Positions 1-9,484 of a stretch of 64,000 nucleotides of DNA are shown here, in pieces. The notes below the pieces were generated by a model. That model was not told the DNA's origin, ran no database searches, and saw nothing but the letters and a program-made list of their open reading frames with translations. Location: contig NZ_PYSY02000001.1 in assembly GCF_003049685.1 (NCBI RefSeq), positions 744,001-808,000 of the forward strand. Reading direction: 5' to 3'. A program made the translations under genes and the position numbers. Origin of the DNA: Brucella pituitosa (GTDB taxonomy: Bacteria > Pseudomonadota > Alphaproteobacteria > Rhizobiales > Rhizobiaceae). The stretch's first letter is position 1. Each line of letters opens with the position of its first letter.

Positions 1-1
1 T

Positions 2-625
2 CTCGATATGCTGGTGCAGAACCGCATTCCAGCGACGATCTTTGTCACTGGACGCTGGCTGAAGCAGAATGCGGAAGCCTTTGCGGTGATGAAGGCCCAT
101 CCTGACCTCTTCGACATCGAGAACCACGGCAATATGCATGTGCCAGCCATAACCAATGTGCAGACCATGTATAATATCAAAACGGCAGGTTCACTTGATG
201 CCGTTCGTTCAGAGATTGATGGTGGTGCTGATGCAATTTCGAAGTCAGGTGGATCAAAACCGCAATGGTATCGTGATGCAACGGCCCGCTATTCGACCGA
301 TGCGGTTAAACTCGCGGAAAGCATGGGTTACAAAATCGGCGGTTATTCATTGAATGGCGATCAGGGTGCATCACTGCTCGCGCCTGTCGTTGCACGGCGC
401 ATTTCGGCTGCACGCGATGGTGATGTCATCATTTCGCATATCAACCAGCCAACGCGCTCGGCAGGTGAGGGCGTGGCCAAAGGCATTCTGGCACTCCAGG
501 CCAAGGGCATGAAGTTTGTGAAGCTAAGAGATGTTGAGACGTCCATGACGCTTAACCCGGTGCCTGCACATAATCTGCATGCGGGTGCGCCTGCGGCGCT
601 TGCAAAGCCACCCGCAAGCAAGTGA
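2..625 (+). CDS. Polysaccharide deacetylase family protein, 3' part (5' end outside window)
   Basis: The reading frame is open to the first base of the window, so the gene begins upstream. The visible part starts LDMLVQNRIPATIFVTGRWL, the typical NodB-fold stretch (Leu-Leu-x-x-x-x-(I/V)-P-A-T-x-F-V-T-G). A later segment with GYSLNGDQGA and DGDVIISHINQP matches the C-terminal half of the NodB domain, where a His closes the active site. Such enzymes remove acetyl groups from N-acetylglucosamine-containing polymers, usually in the periplasm. The metal-binding Asp and His motifs of the N-terminal half lie outside the window, so activity and substrate cannot be judged. It converges on the next gene with only 12 bases between stops. 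Confidence 0.75.
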   Translation, partial: LDMLVQNRIPATIFVTGRWLKQNAEAFAVMKAHPDLFDIENHGNMHVPAITNVQTMYNIKTAGSLDAVRSEIDGGADAISKSGGSKPQWYRDATARYSTDAVKLAESMGYKIGGYSLNGDQGASLLAPVVARRISAARDGDVIISHINQPTRSAGEGVAKGILALQAKGMKFVKLRDVETSMTLNPVPAHNLHAGAPAALAKPPASK

Positions 626-637
626 TGGTTTGAGATC

Positions 638-1045
638 TCAACCGCCGTTAGTCTTGTCTTTTGGGGACAGGCTTTTCATGACTGCTGCATAGTTGCGGCC
701 AAGGCTTTCAAACAAAGCATTCTCGCCAGTCAGTGGAGCAACGGAAAGCGTCGTGCCGTCATTGCCTAATGTGACAAAGACAACCTGATCCTGCGGCTGG
801 CCTGCAATGGCAATTGCGCCAATGCGCTGTGCTTCACTGGTGTCGAGTGCAGGCATGTTGAACAGAACTTCTCCGCCTACACGTTCTGCTGCCTTGGCAA
901 GGGCAGTGTCAAATCCTTCGATCAGAACGTCGATGGCTCCGAGCGCGAATTCAAGCTCGACTGCTTCCAGCGTCATGACATCCTGTTCCGCTTCAACAGC
1001 ACTGGATGTAGCTGGCGCATGGCCATTATGAAGGGTGCGATCCAT
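638..1045 (-). CDS. Conserved hypothetical protein, 135 aa
   Basis: No family recognised with confidence. I chose the ATG at 1045 because a good ribosome-binding site (GGAGAGG) lies just upstream; a longer frame to 1117 has no such site. The protein starts MDRTLHNGHAPAT, is acidic, has no signal peptide or membrane segment, and has a compact alternating helix/strand look in its second half (QVVFVTLGNDGTTLSVAPL). No cysteines or obvious catalytic motifs are seen. Codon use looks like that of its neighbours. Function unknown. Confidence 0.6.
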   Translation of the reverse strand: MDRTLHNGHAPATSSAVEAEQDVMTLEAVELEFALGAIDVLIEGFDTALAKAAERVGGEVLFNMPALDTSEAQRIGAIAIAGQPQDQVVFVTLGNDGTTLSVAPLTGENALFESLGRNYAAVMKSLSPKDKTNGG

Positions 1046-1262
1046 GTCGTCCTCTCCGACGAATCCGAAAAAAGCCCCCATATACGCGATCATGCCCTTC
1101 GTTAGAAGTTGCTGCAATAGCTTTTATATTGATTTCACTCTATTTTTCCCGCTCACTCTTTGTAACTGGATGAATTGACAGTGCGCGCCCTGCCTTTTTC
1201 CTTTGCGGCTGAGCTGTCTCTGTTATGCATGGAAGCACTCTGAAACGCAGTTGGGACCCTGC

Positions 1263-2051
1263 ATGAGAAAACTTCGCTATCAACGCCGACAGTCGCGCTC
1301 AGCCATTTGGGCTTTGCGATTTGGCGTATTTGCGGCCGTGCTTTTGGCACTGGGGCTTATCCTGCACAGGTTCGGCAGGCTGGAAACGCCTGACTTTGTT
1401 CTGGTTGCTGCACTCAGTGGTGCTCTTGCGATACTCGCGCTGCTATGTGCAGCAAAAGGGCTGCGTAATTTGTGGGTCAATGGCGATAAGGGCGGTGCGC
1501 GCTCTTTCTGTGGCAGTTTTCTGGCATTTGCGGTGCTGCTGCCGCTCTGTTTTGCAGGCTCTCTTTGGTATGGCTCACCACGGCTTTATGATCTGACAAC
1601 TGATTTTGAGACGCCGCCGCAGTTTCCATCGACAATGCCGCCGCGCTTGCCACGTATGAACCCGCTGTTGGTTGACGTCGACGGCGATATGCTGGGGCAA
1701 ATGTCGGCTTATCCGGATGTGATGGGACGCCGCTATCCGGCAGCTCCAGATCGGGTTGCGCAAGGGGTTGAGAATACCCTCAAAGCCTTTGGCTGGACGC
1801 AAATTAGTCGCGATATTCCTTTGCCGGAACAGAATGCAACGCGTTTTGCTGCGACGGCCCACAGCCCTTTTCTTGGCTTGAAGAGCGATGTGGTTATCCG
1901 TCTGCTTGATGAAGGCGAAACCACTTACGTCGATATGCGGTCCTTGTCACGTTATGGAAAGCGGGACATGGGGCTGAATGCGGCTTTCATTACCGAGTTC
2001 TTGTCCGCGCTCGAAGGTGAGGTCAATAAAGCACCAGCCGATGTTGAATGA
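1263..2051 (+). CDS. DUF1499 family membrane protein
   Basis: The 262-residue protein has a basic N-terminus (MRKLRYQRRQSR) followed by about three hydrophobic segments (roughly residues 15-35, 45-65 and 80-100), then a soluble domain. The soluble part (YDLTTDFETPPQFP, then a region ending in VDMRSLSRYGKRDMGLNA) fits DUF1499, where the pattern 'V-D-x-R-S-x-S-R-x-G-x-x-D-x-G-x-N' is characteristic. The ATG at 1263 was preferred over an upstream start at 1203 because the extra residues are unlike the rest of the protein. Its stop directly abuts the stop of the converging MBL gene. Function of the family is unknown; location in the inner membrane is inferred. Confidence 0.75.
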   Translation: MRKLRYQRRQSRSAIWALRFGVFAAVLLALGLILHRFGRLETPDFVLVAALSGALAILALLCAAKGLRNLWVNGDKGGARSFCGSFLAFAVLLPLCFAGSLWYGSPRLYDLTTDFETPPQFPSTMPPRLPRMNPLLVDVDGDMLGQMSAYPDVMGRRYPAAPDRVAQGVENTLKAFGWTQISRDIPLPEQNATRFAATAHSPFLGLKSDVVIRLLDEGETTYVDMRSLSRYGKRDMGLNAAFITEFLSALEGEVNKAPADVE

Positions 2052-2957
2052 TCATCGCGGCTGATAGATACCATTTAGGGATGGGTTGCCATCAGTGATA
2101 ATTTCACCGCGCCCGACCAGATCTTCCAGATGTGCCAGTACCGAAAGCGCCGCAGCGCCATGCAGACGCGGATCGGTATCGCGATAGATCGCTTTGACCA
2201 TGTCCGGGATTGTGCGATCGCCTTGAATAATCCGCTCCAATATTGCGCGTTCGCGCATTTTACGATGTGCGCGCAATCCTCGCACAAACGCTGCTGGCTT
2301 GGTGACTGCACCTCCGTGGCCCGGCAGATAGATATGATCATCGCGTTCAAGCAGCTTCTCAAGCGAAGCCATGTAATCGCTCATCGAACCGTCTGGCGGC
2401 GCGACGATGGACGTCGCCCATGCCATCACGTGATCGGCAGAAAACAGGATGCCTGTGCCTTCGAGGCCGAAAGCCATGTGGTTGGCTGCATGGCCGGGCG
2501 TGTGGATGCCCCGCAGCACCCAACCGTCACCGTCTATCGTCTCCCCATCTGATAATGCCAGATCGGGTACGAAGTCGGTATCAGCGCTCGCCTCAAGCAA
2601 GTTCACTTCGCCGCTATAATAAGGACGGGCGGGGCGATGCGGACCCTCGGCAACGACAAGAGCACCGGTTTGTTCCTTCAGCCGCTTTGCAAGGGGGGAG
2701 TGGTCGCGATGGGTATGGCTTACAAAAATGTGGCTTACCGGACGCTTGGCAACTGCGGCGAGAAGAGCCTGAAAATGCGTTTCGTCCTCTGGACCCGGAT
2801 CGATAACGGCGAGCGTATCGGTCCCTAAGATATAGCTGTTTGTGCCATGAAATGTAAAAGCGCTCGGATTATTCGCAGTCAGGCGGAGCAGGTCTTCACG
2901 CAAGGCAACCGGTTCCCCGTATTCAGGGGAGAAGCTGCCGTCGAAATCAAGCGCCAT
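2052..2957 (-). CDS. MBL-fold metallo-hydrolase (LACTB2-like)
   Basis: The 301-residue protein carries the metallo-beta-lactamase signature HTHRDH at residues 81-86, the downstream TPGHAANH metal-site histidine and the SADHV segment with the bridging Asp. A C-terminal helical winged-helix-like part (residues about 220-300) matches the LACTB2 arrangement. The family hydrolyses ester or phosphodiester bonds with two zinc ions; the substrate here cannot be told from sequence. I chose the ATG at 2957; a TTG at 2969 would add four residues. Cytosolic, no signal peptide. It is monocistronic and convergent with the DUF1499 gene. Confidence 0.8.
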   Translation of the reverse strand: MALDFDGSFSPEYGEPVALREDLLRLTANNPSAFTFHGTNSYILGTDTLAVIDPGPEDETHFQALLAAVAKRPVSHIFVSHTHRDHSPLAKRLKEQTGALVVAEGPHRPARPYYSGEVNLLEASADTDFVPDLALSDGETIDGDGWVLRGIHTPGHAANHMAFGLEGTGILFSADHVMAWATSIVAPPDGSMSDYMASLEKLLERDDHIYLPGHGGAVTKPAAFVRGLRAHRKMRERAILERIIQGDRTIPDMVKAIYRDTDPRLHGAAALSVLAHLEDLVGRGEIITDGNPSLNGIYQPR

Positions 2958-3000
2958 TGAATAATCCAACTCGTTTTGGTTTGCCGGTTCATCTTCGGTT

Positions 3001-3075
3001 TAAAGCATTTTTAGCAAAAGTGCGAAGCGGTTTTGTGTGGGGTGATGAGCAAAAAGCAAACAATTAGAGTGGCTA
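3001..3075. repeat. Dispersed intergenic palindromic repeat, copy 1
   Basis: Contains the family core AGCAAAAGTGCGAAGCGG followed by a TTTT run, between two gene starts. The same core recurs at about eleven other intergenic sites in this window. Confidence 0.6.
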
Positions 3076-3234
3076 CAACGGTCCATTCTAAATTGGGCCG
3101 CTCTGATGCTTTGAACGGCTTAGGCCTTTTTCATAACTTTGTTGAAACTGCTTTGCGATTGACAATCTGTCGGCTGCAAAGCTTTGTAAGAGTGCGTCTC
3201 GAAACGTGTGAAATGGGTTTGTGGGGAGAAAAGC

Positions 3235-3756
3235 GTGAAGTTTGAAGTGCTGGAAGTTGAGCCGCTGACAAAGGCGGCTTTTGCGCCTTTTGGGGATGTT
3301 ATAGAGGTGGACGGCGCTGAGCGGCGTCTCATCAATAATGGCACGACGGAACGCTTTCACGATCTTGCCCGCGTCGAGGCTACCGGTACTGATGCGCGTG
3401 TTCTGATCAATATCTTTCGCGGACAATCTTTCGCAGCTCCAGTCGACATCGTGATGATGGAGCGACACCCTTTCGGATCGCAGGCTTTCGTGCCCTTGAA
3501 TGGCAGGCCGTTTCTGGTCGTAGTTGCAGAAGATGTCGAAGGCAAGCCTGCGCGACCGAAAGCGTTTCTGGCGCGGGGTGATCAGGGCGTCAACTACTGG
3601 CGTAATGTCTGGCATCATCCGCTTGTATCCCTTGAGCAGACGTCAGATTTTCTTATTGTTGACCGTGCAGGCAACGAGGGTAATCTGGAGGAATATTTCC
3701 TTCCGGATGTCGCCTATCGCATCGAGGCAATCCCGGCTTTCGAAACGCAAATCTGA
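3235..3756 (+). CDS. allA: Ureidoglycolate lyase (ureidoglycolate hydrolase family)
   Basis: The 173-residue protein matches the AllA family: an N-terminal [14 protein letters not shown] segment, the central [13 protein letters not shown] stretch and the RNVWHHPL motif near residue 125, all usual in this cupin-like fold. AllA releases glyoxylate and urea from ureidoglycolate, the last step of allantoin breakdown. The GTG at 3235 is the best start because GGGGAG lies five to ten bases upstream; the longer frame from 3208 would include that site in the coding region. Eight bases separate it from uraH, so the two are very likely co-transcribed for purine/ureide catabolism. Confidence 0.88.
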   Translation: MKFEVLEVEPLTKAAFAPFGDVIEVDGAERRLINNGTTERFHDLARVEATGTDARVLINIFRGQSFAAPVDIVMMERHPFGSQAFVPLNGRPFLVVVAEDVEGKPARPKAFLARGDQGVNYWRNVWHHPLVSLEQTSDFLIVDRAGNEGNLEEYFLPDVAYRIEAIPAFETQI

Positions 3757-3764
3757 GGATCAAA

Positions 3765-4121
3765 ATGGGCAAGCTATCCACACATGTTCTCGACACTGCG
3801 CACGGTAGCCCGGCGGCAGCAATGCGGATTGAGCTTTATCGGCTTGGAGCTTTGGGAAAGACGGAATTGATCAAACGTATTGTGACCAATCTCGATGGTC
3901 GCACAGATGAGCCGTTGCTGAGCGGTAATGAAATGCAGGAAGGTATTTATGAGCTGCATTTTCATGTTGCCGAATATTTTGAAGCGCGCGGCGCCGACGT
4001 TGCCAATCCTCCCTTCCTCGATCTGATACCAATCCGTTTCGCGATAGCGGATGAAGACGGTAATTACCATGTGCCACTTCTGGTCAGTCCCTGGTCTTAT
4101 TCGACCTATCGCGGAAGCTGA
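3765..4121 (+). CDS. uraH: 5-hydroxyisourate hydrolase (transthyretin-like)
   Basis: The 118-residue protein has the hallmarks of HIU hydrolase: START-like STHVLD near the N-terminus with His7, Arg46 in [12 protein letters not shown], His102 in NYHVPLL and the invariant C-terminal tetrapeptide YRGS. These residues form the catalytic set that distinguishes the enzyme from transthyretin. It converts 5-hydroxyisourate, the product of urate oxidation, into OHCU. It follows allA by eight bases, consistent with a small urate/ureide operon; urate oxidase and OHCU decarboxylase are not in the window. Confidence 0.93.
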   Translation: MGKLSTHVLDTAHGSPAAAMRIELYRLGALGKTELIKRIVTNLDGRTDEPLLSGNEMQEGIYELHFHVAEYFEARGADVANPPFLDLIPIRFAIADEDGNYHVPLLVSPWSYSTYRGS

Positions 4122-4148
4122 CTTATCCCCCTCTGCCTGAAAGCCATT

Positions 4149-4182
4149 AAGCTCCCCGCATTACCAACGCGAGGAGCTTTTT
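4149..4182 (+). terminator. Terminator-like hairpin that contains the ribosome-binding site of the next gene
   Basis: An 11-base stem (AAGCTCCCCGC against GCGAGGAGCTT, one mismatch) with a nine-base loop is followed by five T. It looks like the terminator of the allA-uraH operon, but its 3' arm holds GAGGAG at 4171-4176, the only ribosome-binding site for the ATG at 4183. Confidence 0.7.
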
Positions 4183-5019
4183 ATGGATCAAACACCAAAT
4201 CTCAAACTTCCCTATATCATGCCCAGTCAGGCGCAGAAGCACGTCACGCATAATGAGGCACTGCGATTGCTTGATGCGGTCGTACATCTCAGTGTGAAGT
4301 CGCGGGTGCAGACTGGCGCGCCGATCACGCCTCTATCCGGGGAGCGGCATATTGTTGCGAGCCAAGCTACCGGACAGTGGGCGGGACGAGAAGGAATGAT
4401 AGCCTTCTTCATTGATGACGGCTGGTCCTTTGTCGCAGTCGCAAAAGGCTGGCTTGCCTATGTCGAGGATGAAGGCAGATTGCTGGTGTTCAATGGCTCC
4501 GCGTGGGAAGTCACAGGTTCTGTGCCTGATAACCTGTCGCTGTCCATGCTTGGTGTGCAGGCCACAGCGGATGCAATCAACCGTTTTGCAATTTCGTCAG
4601 AAGCAAGCCTCTTTAACAATGCGGGCGCCGGTCATCAGATCAAAGTCAACAAACAGGCGGCCACAAATACGGCAAGTCTTTTATTCCAGTCAGGCTGGAC
4701 CGGGCATGCAGAGATGGGACTCAATGGCGACAATAATTTCAGCATCAAGGTTGGCGATGATGTCGGCAGTTGGCGCGAAGCTGTCAAAGTCGACCGTGCT
4801 ACTGGAAATGTTGCCGTAGGCTCAATATGGCCGGAAACTCGTCTGCATGTCGACGGGCCGATACGCCCTGCATCTTTTGCGATAGCAAATTTGCCATCGG
4901 CAGCAGCCCATGGTGCAGGGGCGATGGTTTTCGTCAGTGATGCAAGCACCGGCCCACAAATGGCCTATTCAAACGGCTCTGGCTGGCTCAGCATGCGAAC
5001 CGGCGCGGCAATTGCCTGA
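4183..5019 (+). CDS. DUF2793 protein, possible unlinked GTA tail fibre
   Basis: The 278-residue protein begins MDQTPNLKLPYIMPSQAQKH, the typical DUF2793 opening (P-x-L-x-L-P-Y-I-x-x-x-Q-A-Q-K-H-V-T-H-N-E-A). The first 110 residues are this domain with GREGMIAFFIDDGWSFVAV; the remainder is repetitive and beta-rich (NNAGAGHQIKVNK, NGDNNFSIKVGDD), as in trimeric fibre shafts. DUF2793 occurs in phage and GTA tail proteins; in Rhodobacter capsulatus an unlinked DUF2793 gene encodes the GTA tail fibre. No phage genes flank it here. The ribosome-binding site lies in a hairpin, so expression may be restrained. Tail-fibre role is inference. Confidence 0.8.
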   Translation: MDQTPNLKLPYIMPSQAQKHVTHNEALRLLDAVVHLSVKSRVQTGAPITPLSGERHIVASQATGQWAGREGMIAFFIDDGWSFVAVAKGWLAYVEDEGRLLVFNGSAWEVTGSVPDNLSLSMLGVQATADAINRFAISSEASLFNNAGAGHQIKVNKQAATNTASLLFQSGWTGHAEMGLNGDNNFSIKVGDDVGSWREAVKVDRATGNVAVGSIWPETRLHVDGPIRPASFAIANLPSAAAHGAGAMVFVSDASTGPQMAYSNGSGWLSMRTGAAIA

Positions 5020-5082
5020 TAGCTATCGATTGGACGCATCGGTTTTGCTGCGCCCTCTAAGCACAATTTGTTCGATGTGGTT

Positions 5083-6108
5083 TTAGAGAATGCCGGCCTT
5101 CTTGGCCTGCATGGACAGACGCTCATGAATAGTCAGAGTTTCACCGGCTCTCTGCAGCGGTGTTGTATCTTGAGCTTCACGCGCCTCCTTGGGCGTAAGT
5201 CCGAAACGGGCCTTAAAGGCTTTGGTCAGCTGTGTACTATCGTGAAATCCGCAGCGATAGGCAACTTCCTTCAAGGAAATCGTCTTACCGTTTTTGTCGA
5301 TGATAATCCGGTAGGCGAGATCCGATCGTTTGTCGCGAATAACCTTAGCGACGCCTTCATCTGGCTCAAAGGCGCGATAAAGATGCGAACGTGACATGCG
5401 GAAATGCTGTTGTATCGAATGGGGCCCCAGAAGCGGATTGGTGATGTTCTTGTCGATATAGGCGAGGATACGGTTGCGTATCGGCAGGTTGATCGGGACA
5501 CTTTCGACCGAACCTTTGTCTGCGCTTTTGATGCATGAAGCAAGTAGCACCAACATGGCATCCTTGGCTGCAATCAGTTCCGTCGCTGAAAGTTCCTGAA
5601 CAACATCATTCAAGCCACGCAGATATTCGAACAGGAGTTGGGTCGTTGGAGCTTCGGCCCTGAGAACCATGCCATGCAGATTGCGCCAGCCAACAAGTTT
5701 CTCAAGCTCCTGACGCGGCATGATGATGGTCAAGCGCGCGCCTGCTTCGGCTTGACTGGTTATGACTTGCGCCATGTCGAGAATGAACATGTCACCGGGC
5801 TTCGCGGAGACAGCAACGCCATTGAAGTCACCGCTCAGAGTGCCAGCGAGCATGGCCTGAAGAACATAATGATCAAGACCGTTTTGAGCGATGATATTCG
5901 TTGTACGTTCATAATGCTGACTGTTGAATGTTGTAGAGCCAACCAGCATGTTGCCGAAGGGGTAAGAACGTAATGTGCCGATAAAGCCTTTTTCATTTTC
6001 ATCGTCGAGCGATGAAACTTCGTAAAACAGCTTTACAGCGTCACGCCAGAAATCGTCTCGAATTTCAGGATCGACCATATCTGTCGATAAAAACAGCTCT
6101 TTTGTCAT
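5083..6108 (-). CDS. AraC-family transcriptional regulator
   Basis: A 341-residue one-component regulator. The first ~200 residues fit the AraC-binding-like domain (GDMFILDMAQVITSQAEAGARLTIIMPR), and the last ~100 residues hold two helix-turn-helix units: SIQQHFRMSRSHLYRAF and the family signature SLKEVAYRCGFHDSTQLTKAFKARFGLTP. It sits downstream of betB on the same strand but is separated by a strong palindromic terminator and has its own ~60-base promoter gap, so it is probably transcribed alone. Target genes and ligand are unknown; a link to choline metabolism is only suggested by position. Confidence 0.88.
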   Translation of the reverse strand: MTKELFLSTDMVDPEIRDDFWRDAVKLFYEVSSLDDENEKGFIGTLRSYPFGNMLVGSTTFNSQHYERTTNIIAQNGLDHYVLQAMLAGTLSGDFNGVAVSAKPGDMFILDMAQVITSQAEAGARLTIIMPRQELEKLVGWRNLHGMVLRAEAPTTQLLFEYLRGLNDVVQELSATELIAAKDAMLVLLASCIKSADKGSVESVPINLPIRNRILAYIDKNITNPLLGPHSIQQHFRMSRSHLYRAFEPDEGVAKVIRDKRSDLAYRIIIDKNGKTISLKEVAYRCGFHDSTQLTKAFKARFGLTPKEAREAQDTTPLQRAGETLTIHERLSMQAKKAGIL

Positions 6109-6283
6109 TCGTACCCCGTCGCGGGAGGCTATTGTTATGTTCCCGGCGCAGCTTATTCGATAATAGCAATCAATTAGTCGTTAAGATTCAATATAATAAG
6201 ATATATAGTGATCAATTTTTTGACAATTCGGAGTTTATCTACCGATATTGTGGCGTAAATATAATGCGGCATGATAAATACAG

Positions 6284-6325
6284 AAGACCCGATAATATTA
6301 GTTGTAACTAATATTATCGGGTCTT
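6284..6325. terminator. Perfect 42-bp palindrome after betB (bidirectional terminator candidate)
   Basis: Two perfect 20-base arms (AAGACCCGATAATATTAGTT and its complement) are separated by GT. The betB stop lies 24 bases away on the minus strand. The plus-strand side is followed by a T-rich stretch. It most likely ends the bet operon. Confidence 0.6.
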
Positions 6326-6348
6326 TGAAGTTTTAGCTAAGCAAAGAT

Positions 6349-7812
6349 TTAGTAAGGGCTGTCGACCTTGCCCATTTCTACATAGACGGTCTTGATCTGG
6401 CTATAATGCGTCAGAGCTGCGATGCCGTTTTCACGCCCTATGCCAGACTGTTTATAGCCGCCAAATGGCACTTCCACAGGTGTCAGATTATAGGCGTTGA
6501 TCCAGCAGGTTCCTGCCTTGATCTGTCCGATCACGCGATGTCCACGTGCAATGTCAGCTGTAAAGACGCCAGCCGCCAGGCCAAACTCCGTATCGTTGGC
6601 ACGTGCAACGACCTCTGCTTCATCAGAAAACTCCAGAACGCTCATGACAGGTCCAAAGATTTCTTCCCGGGCGATCGTCATATTGTCGGTCACGTCTGTG
6701 AAGATGGTCGGCTCAATGAAACAGCCTTTGTCGAATCCCTGCAGTTTTGGAATGCCACCGCCATAGGCAAGGGTTGCGCCTTCGGCTTTGCCTTTTTCGA
6801 TATAGGACAGAACCTTGTCGCGCTGTGCGCCATTGATAAGCGGCCCCATCTGGGTCGCTTCATCCAGCGGATCACCAATGCGGATTTTGCGTGTACGCTC
6901 GACAAGACGTTCGACAAATCGTTCATGCACATTCGTATGGACGAACACACGGGTGCCGTTGGAGCAGACCTGACCGGTTGAATAGAAATTGCCGAGCATC
7001 GCTCCGCCAATAGCGCTTTCAATATCTGCGTCGTCAAAAACGATAATTGGAGACTTGCCACCAAGCTCCATCGTGACGTGCTTCAGATGTTCGCCAGCCT
7101 GCGACATGATCCGCTTGCCAGTCGGGACGGATCCCGTCAGCGAAACTTTTGCGGTCAGTCGATGATTGACGAGTGCTGCCCCCACATCACCAAAACCCTG
7201 AACAACGTTGAACAGGCCATCGGGAAGACCTGCTTCCTTATAGGCTTCAGCCAGAGCGAGCGCGGAGAGGGGCGTGTTTTCTGATGGTTTGAAGATAAAG
7301 GCATTGCCCATGGCAAGCGCTGGGGCGGATTTCCATGCAGCGATCTGAATAGGATAATTCCATGCGCCAATGCCGACGCAGATGCCGAGCGCTTCGCGGC
7401 GCGTATAGGCAAACGATCCGCCAAGTTCTACGAACTCACCATTGAAACCGGAGATGATGCTGCCGAAAAATTCAAGTGCATCCGCAGCCGAGGCTGCATC
7501 CGCAACCAGTGTTTCCTGAAGTGCTTTCCCGGTATCGAGTGTCTCGAGCTTCGATAGTTTCTTGTTTTTCTCGCGTAAGATTTCAGCGGTGCGGCGCAGA
7601 ATGCGGCCGCGTTCGACAGGCTTGAGTGCTGCCCATTCGCCCTGCGCCTTGAGTGCTGCTGCATAGGCAGTTTCAATCACATCAGGCGTTGCCGAATAAA
7701 GCTTGGCGATTTCTTCGCCTGTTGCCGGATAGAAAACGGGTAGTGGTTTTCCTGTTTTGTCTTCTACGAATGCGCCGCCGATGAAATGCGAGGCTTTAGG
7801 TTGTACTTTCAT
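6349..7812 (-). CDS. betB: Betaine aldehyde dehydrogenase
   Basis: The 487-residue enzyme oxidises betaine aldehyde to glycine betaine with NAD(P). Aldehyde dehydrogenase motifs are plain: [16 protein letters not shown] with the catalytic Glu, the active-site Cys in [12 protein letters not shown], and [20 protein letters not shown] in the cofactor-binding part. I took the ATG at 7812, directly after GAGGAG, which gives the 487 residues usual for Brucella BetB; the frame could be extended to 7836 through a TTG. It is the last gene of betI-betA-betB and follows betA by 20 bases. Cytosolic, osmoprotection. Confidence 0.96.
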   Translation of the reverse strand: MKVQPKASHFIGGAFVEDKTGKPLPVFYPATGEEIAKLYSATPDVIETAYAAALKAQGEWAALKPVERGRILRRTAEILREKNKKLSKLETLDTGKALQETLVADAASAADALEFFGSIISGFNGEFVELGGSFAYTRREALGICVGIGAWNYPIQIAAWKSAPALAMGNAFIFKPSENTPLSALALAEAYKEAGLPDGLFNVVQGFGDVGAALVNHRLTAKVSLTGSVPTGKRIMSQAGEHLKHVTMELGGKSPIIVFDDADIESAIGGAMLGNFYSTGQVCSNGTRVFVHTNVHERFVERLVERTRKIRIGDPLDEATQMGPLINGAQRDKVLSYIEKGKAEGATLAYGGGIPKLQGFDKGCFIEPTIFTDVTDNMTIAREEIFGPVMSVLEFSDEAEVVARANDTEFGLAAGVFTADIARGHRVIGQIKAGTCWINAYNLTPVEVPFGGYKQSGIGRENGIAALTHYSQIKTVYVEMGKVDSPY

Positions 7813-7832
7813 TTTATTCTCCTCGGGTTTCA

Positions 7833-9482
7833 TCAACGATCGGAAACTTGCCAGCGTGGGTTAATCCACGGTTCCTGATTGGAGCGCGCCAGGGGCGTGC
7901 GTCCCAGAATGTGGTCGGAAGCCTTTTCGCCGGTCATAATAGACGGCCCATTGAGATTGCCGTTTGTTATGCGCGGGAAAATAGACGAATCTGCAACACG
8001 CAGACCCTCAATTCCGATAACACGGCACTCAGGATCAACCACTGCCATCGGATCGTCAACTGAACCCATCTTACAGGTTCCGCAAGGATGGAATGCACTT
8101 TCCACATGTTCGCGAAGGAAGTTGTCGATTTCATCATCCGATTGCACATTCGCGCCGGGCTGAATTTCTGCGCCACTAAAGGGCGCGAAGGCATCCTGGC
8201 CGAATATTTCTCGTGTTAGCCGCACGCAATGGCGGAAATCCGCCCAGTCATCCTCGTGCGACATATAGTTGAACTGAATCCGTGGCTTTTCGCGTGGATT
8301 GGCTGAGCGCAGCGTAACACTGCCGCGAGATTTGGACCGCATCGGCCCGACATGTGCCTGAAATCCGTGTGATTGCGCTGCCGCCTTACCATCGTAACGA
8401 ATGGCGACGGGCAGGAAGTGATACTGAATGTCGGGATATTCTATCCCTGCCTTTGAGCGGACAAAGGCGGCAGATTCAAAATGGTTGGTGGCGCCATCTC
8501 CAGATTTGAAAAACAGCCATTGCGCGCCGATCATCGCCTTTGAGAACAGGTTCAGCTTAGAGTAGAGCGTGATAGGTTGCGTGCATTCCTGCTGGATATA
8601 GACTTCCAGATGATCTTGCAGATTCTGGCCGACGCCGGGACGGTCTGCAACCACATCGATACCATGTTCTTTCAGCTGTGCCGCAGGGCCAATGCCCGAC
8701 AACATCAGAAGCTTTGGAGAGTTAATCGACGAGGCTGCGATGATGACTTCGCGTCGTGCACGAATGGTTGAGAAGGTGCGGCCTGCTTCAATTTCGACGC
8801 CTACGGCGCGTTTGCCCTCAAGCACGATCTTCCGTGCAAGGCCTTTGACAAGCTTGACATTCGGACGTTTTAAAGCCGGTTTCAGATAGGCATTGGCAGC
8901 GGACCAGCGACGTCCATTATGGATCGTCTGCTCCATCGGGCCGAAGCCTTCCTGCTTTTGACCATTATAGTCTTCTGTCACTTCAAAGCCCGCCTGATGA
9001 CCTGCATCTACGAAGGCTTTGAACAGCGGATTGTCGCGTCGGCCACGCTGAATATGCAACGGACCATCCGTTCCGCGCCAGCCGTCCTGTCCGCCATGCG
9101 AGTTTTCCATTCGCTTGAAATAGGGCAGCACATCGGCATAGGACCAGCCGCGCGCGCCACTCTCCGACCAGTGATCGTAATCGCGGGCATGGCCACGCAC
9201 ATAGACCATGCCGTTGATCGAAGAAGAGCCGCCAACCACTTTGCCACGCGGCGTGACCAGGCTGCGTCCACCAATATGCGGCTCGGGCTCGGTCGAAAAT
9301 CCCCAATCATAAGTTTCCATATTCATGGGGAAGGAGAGAGCGGCAGGCATCTGGATCAGCGGTCCGATGTCCGGTCCGCCAAATTCGATCACGATAACCG
9401 AATGTCTGCCGTCTTCGGAGAGGCGATAGGCCATAGCTGAACCCGCAGAACCGGAGCCGATAATAACGAAGTCCGCTTCCAT
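7833..9482 (-). CDS. betA: Choline dehydrogenase (GMC oxidoreductase)
   Basis: The 549-residue flavoprotein oxidises choline to betaine aldehyde. The FAD-binding fold is visible at the N-terminus ([18 protein letters not shown]), followed by GMC signatures [19 protein letters not shown] and [16 protein letters not shown]; the C-terminal catalytic region has [13 protein letters not shown] and the final [13 protein letters not shown]. Sequence and length match Brucella BetA closely. An ATG six bases upstream at 9488 overlaps the betI stop as ATGA and could also be used; the chosen ATG has better spacing to GGTGGAG. Translational coupling to betI is likely. Membrane-associated in characterised relatives. 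Confidence 0.95.
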   Translation of the reverse strand: MEADFVIIGSGSAGSAMAYRLSEDGRHSVIVIEFGGPDIGPLIQMPAALSFPMNMETYDWGFSTEPEPHIGGRSLVTPRGKVVGGSSSINGMVYVRGHARDYDHWSESGARGWSYADVLPYFKRMENSHGGQDGWRGTDGPLHIQRGRRDNPLFKAFVDAGHQAGFEVTEDYNGQKQEGFGPMEQTIHNGRRWSAANAYLKPALKRPNVKLVKGLARKIVLEGKRAVGVEIEAGRTFSTIRARREVIIAASSINSPKLLMLSGIGPAAQLKEHGIDVVADRPGVGQNLQDHLEVYIQQECTQPITLYSKLNLFSKAMIGAQWLFFKSGDGATNHFESAAFVRSKAGIEYPDIQYHFLPVAIRYDGKAAAQSHGFQAHVGPMRSKSRGSVTLRSANPREKPRIQFNYMSHEDDWADFRHCVRLTREIFGQDAFAPFSGAEIQPGANVQSDDEIDNFLREHVESAFHPCGTCKMGSVDDPMAVVDPECRVIGIEGLRVADSSIFPRITNGNLNGPSIMTGEKASDHILGRTPLARSNQEPWINPRWQVSDR

Positions 9483-9484
9483 GC

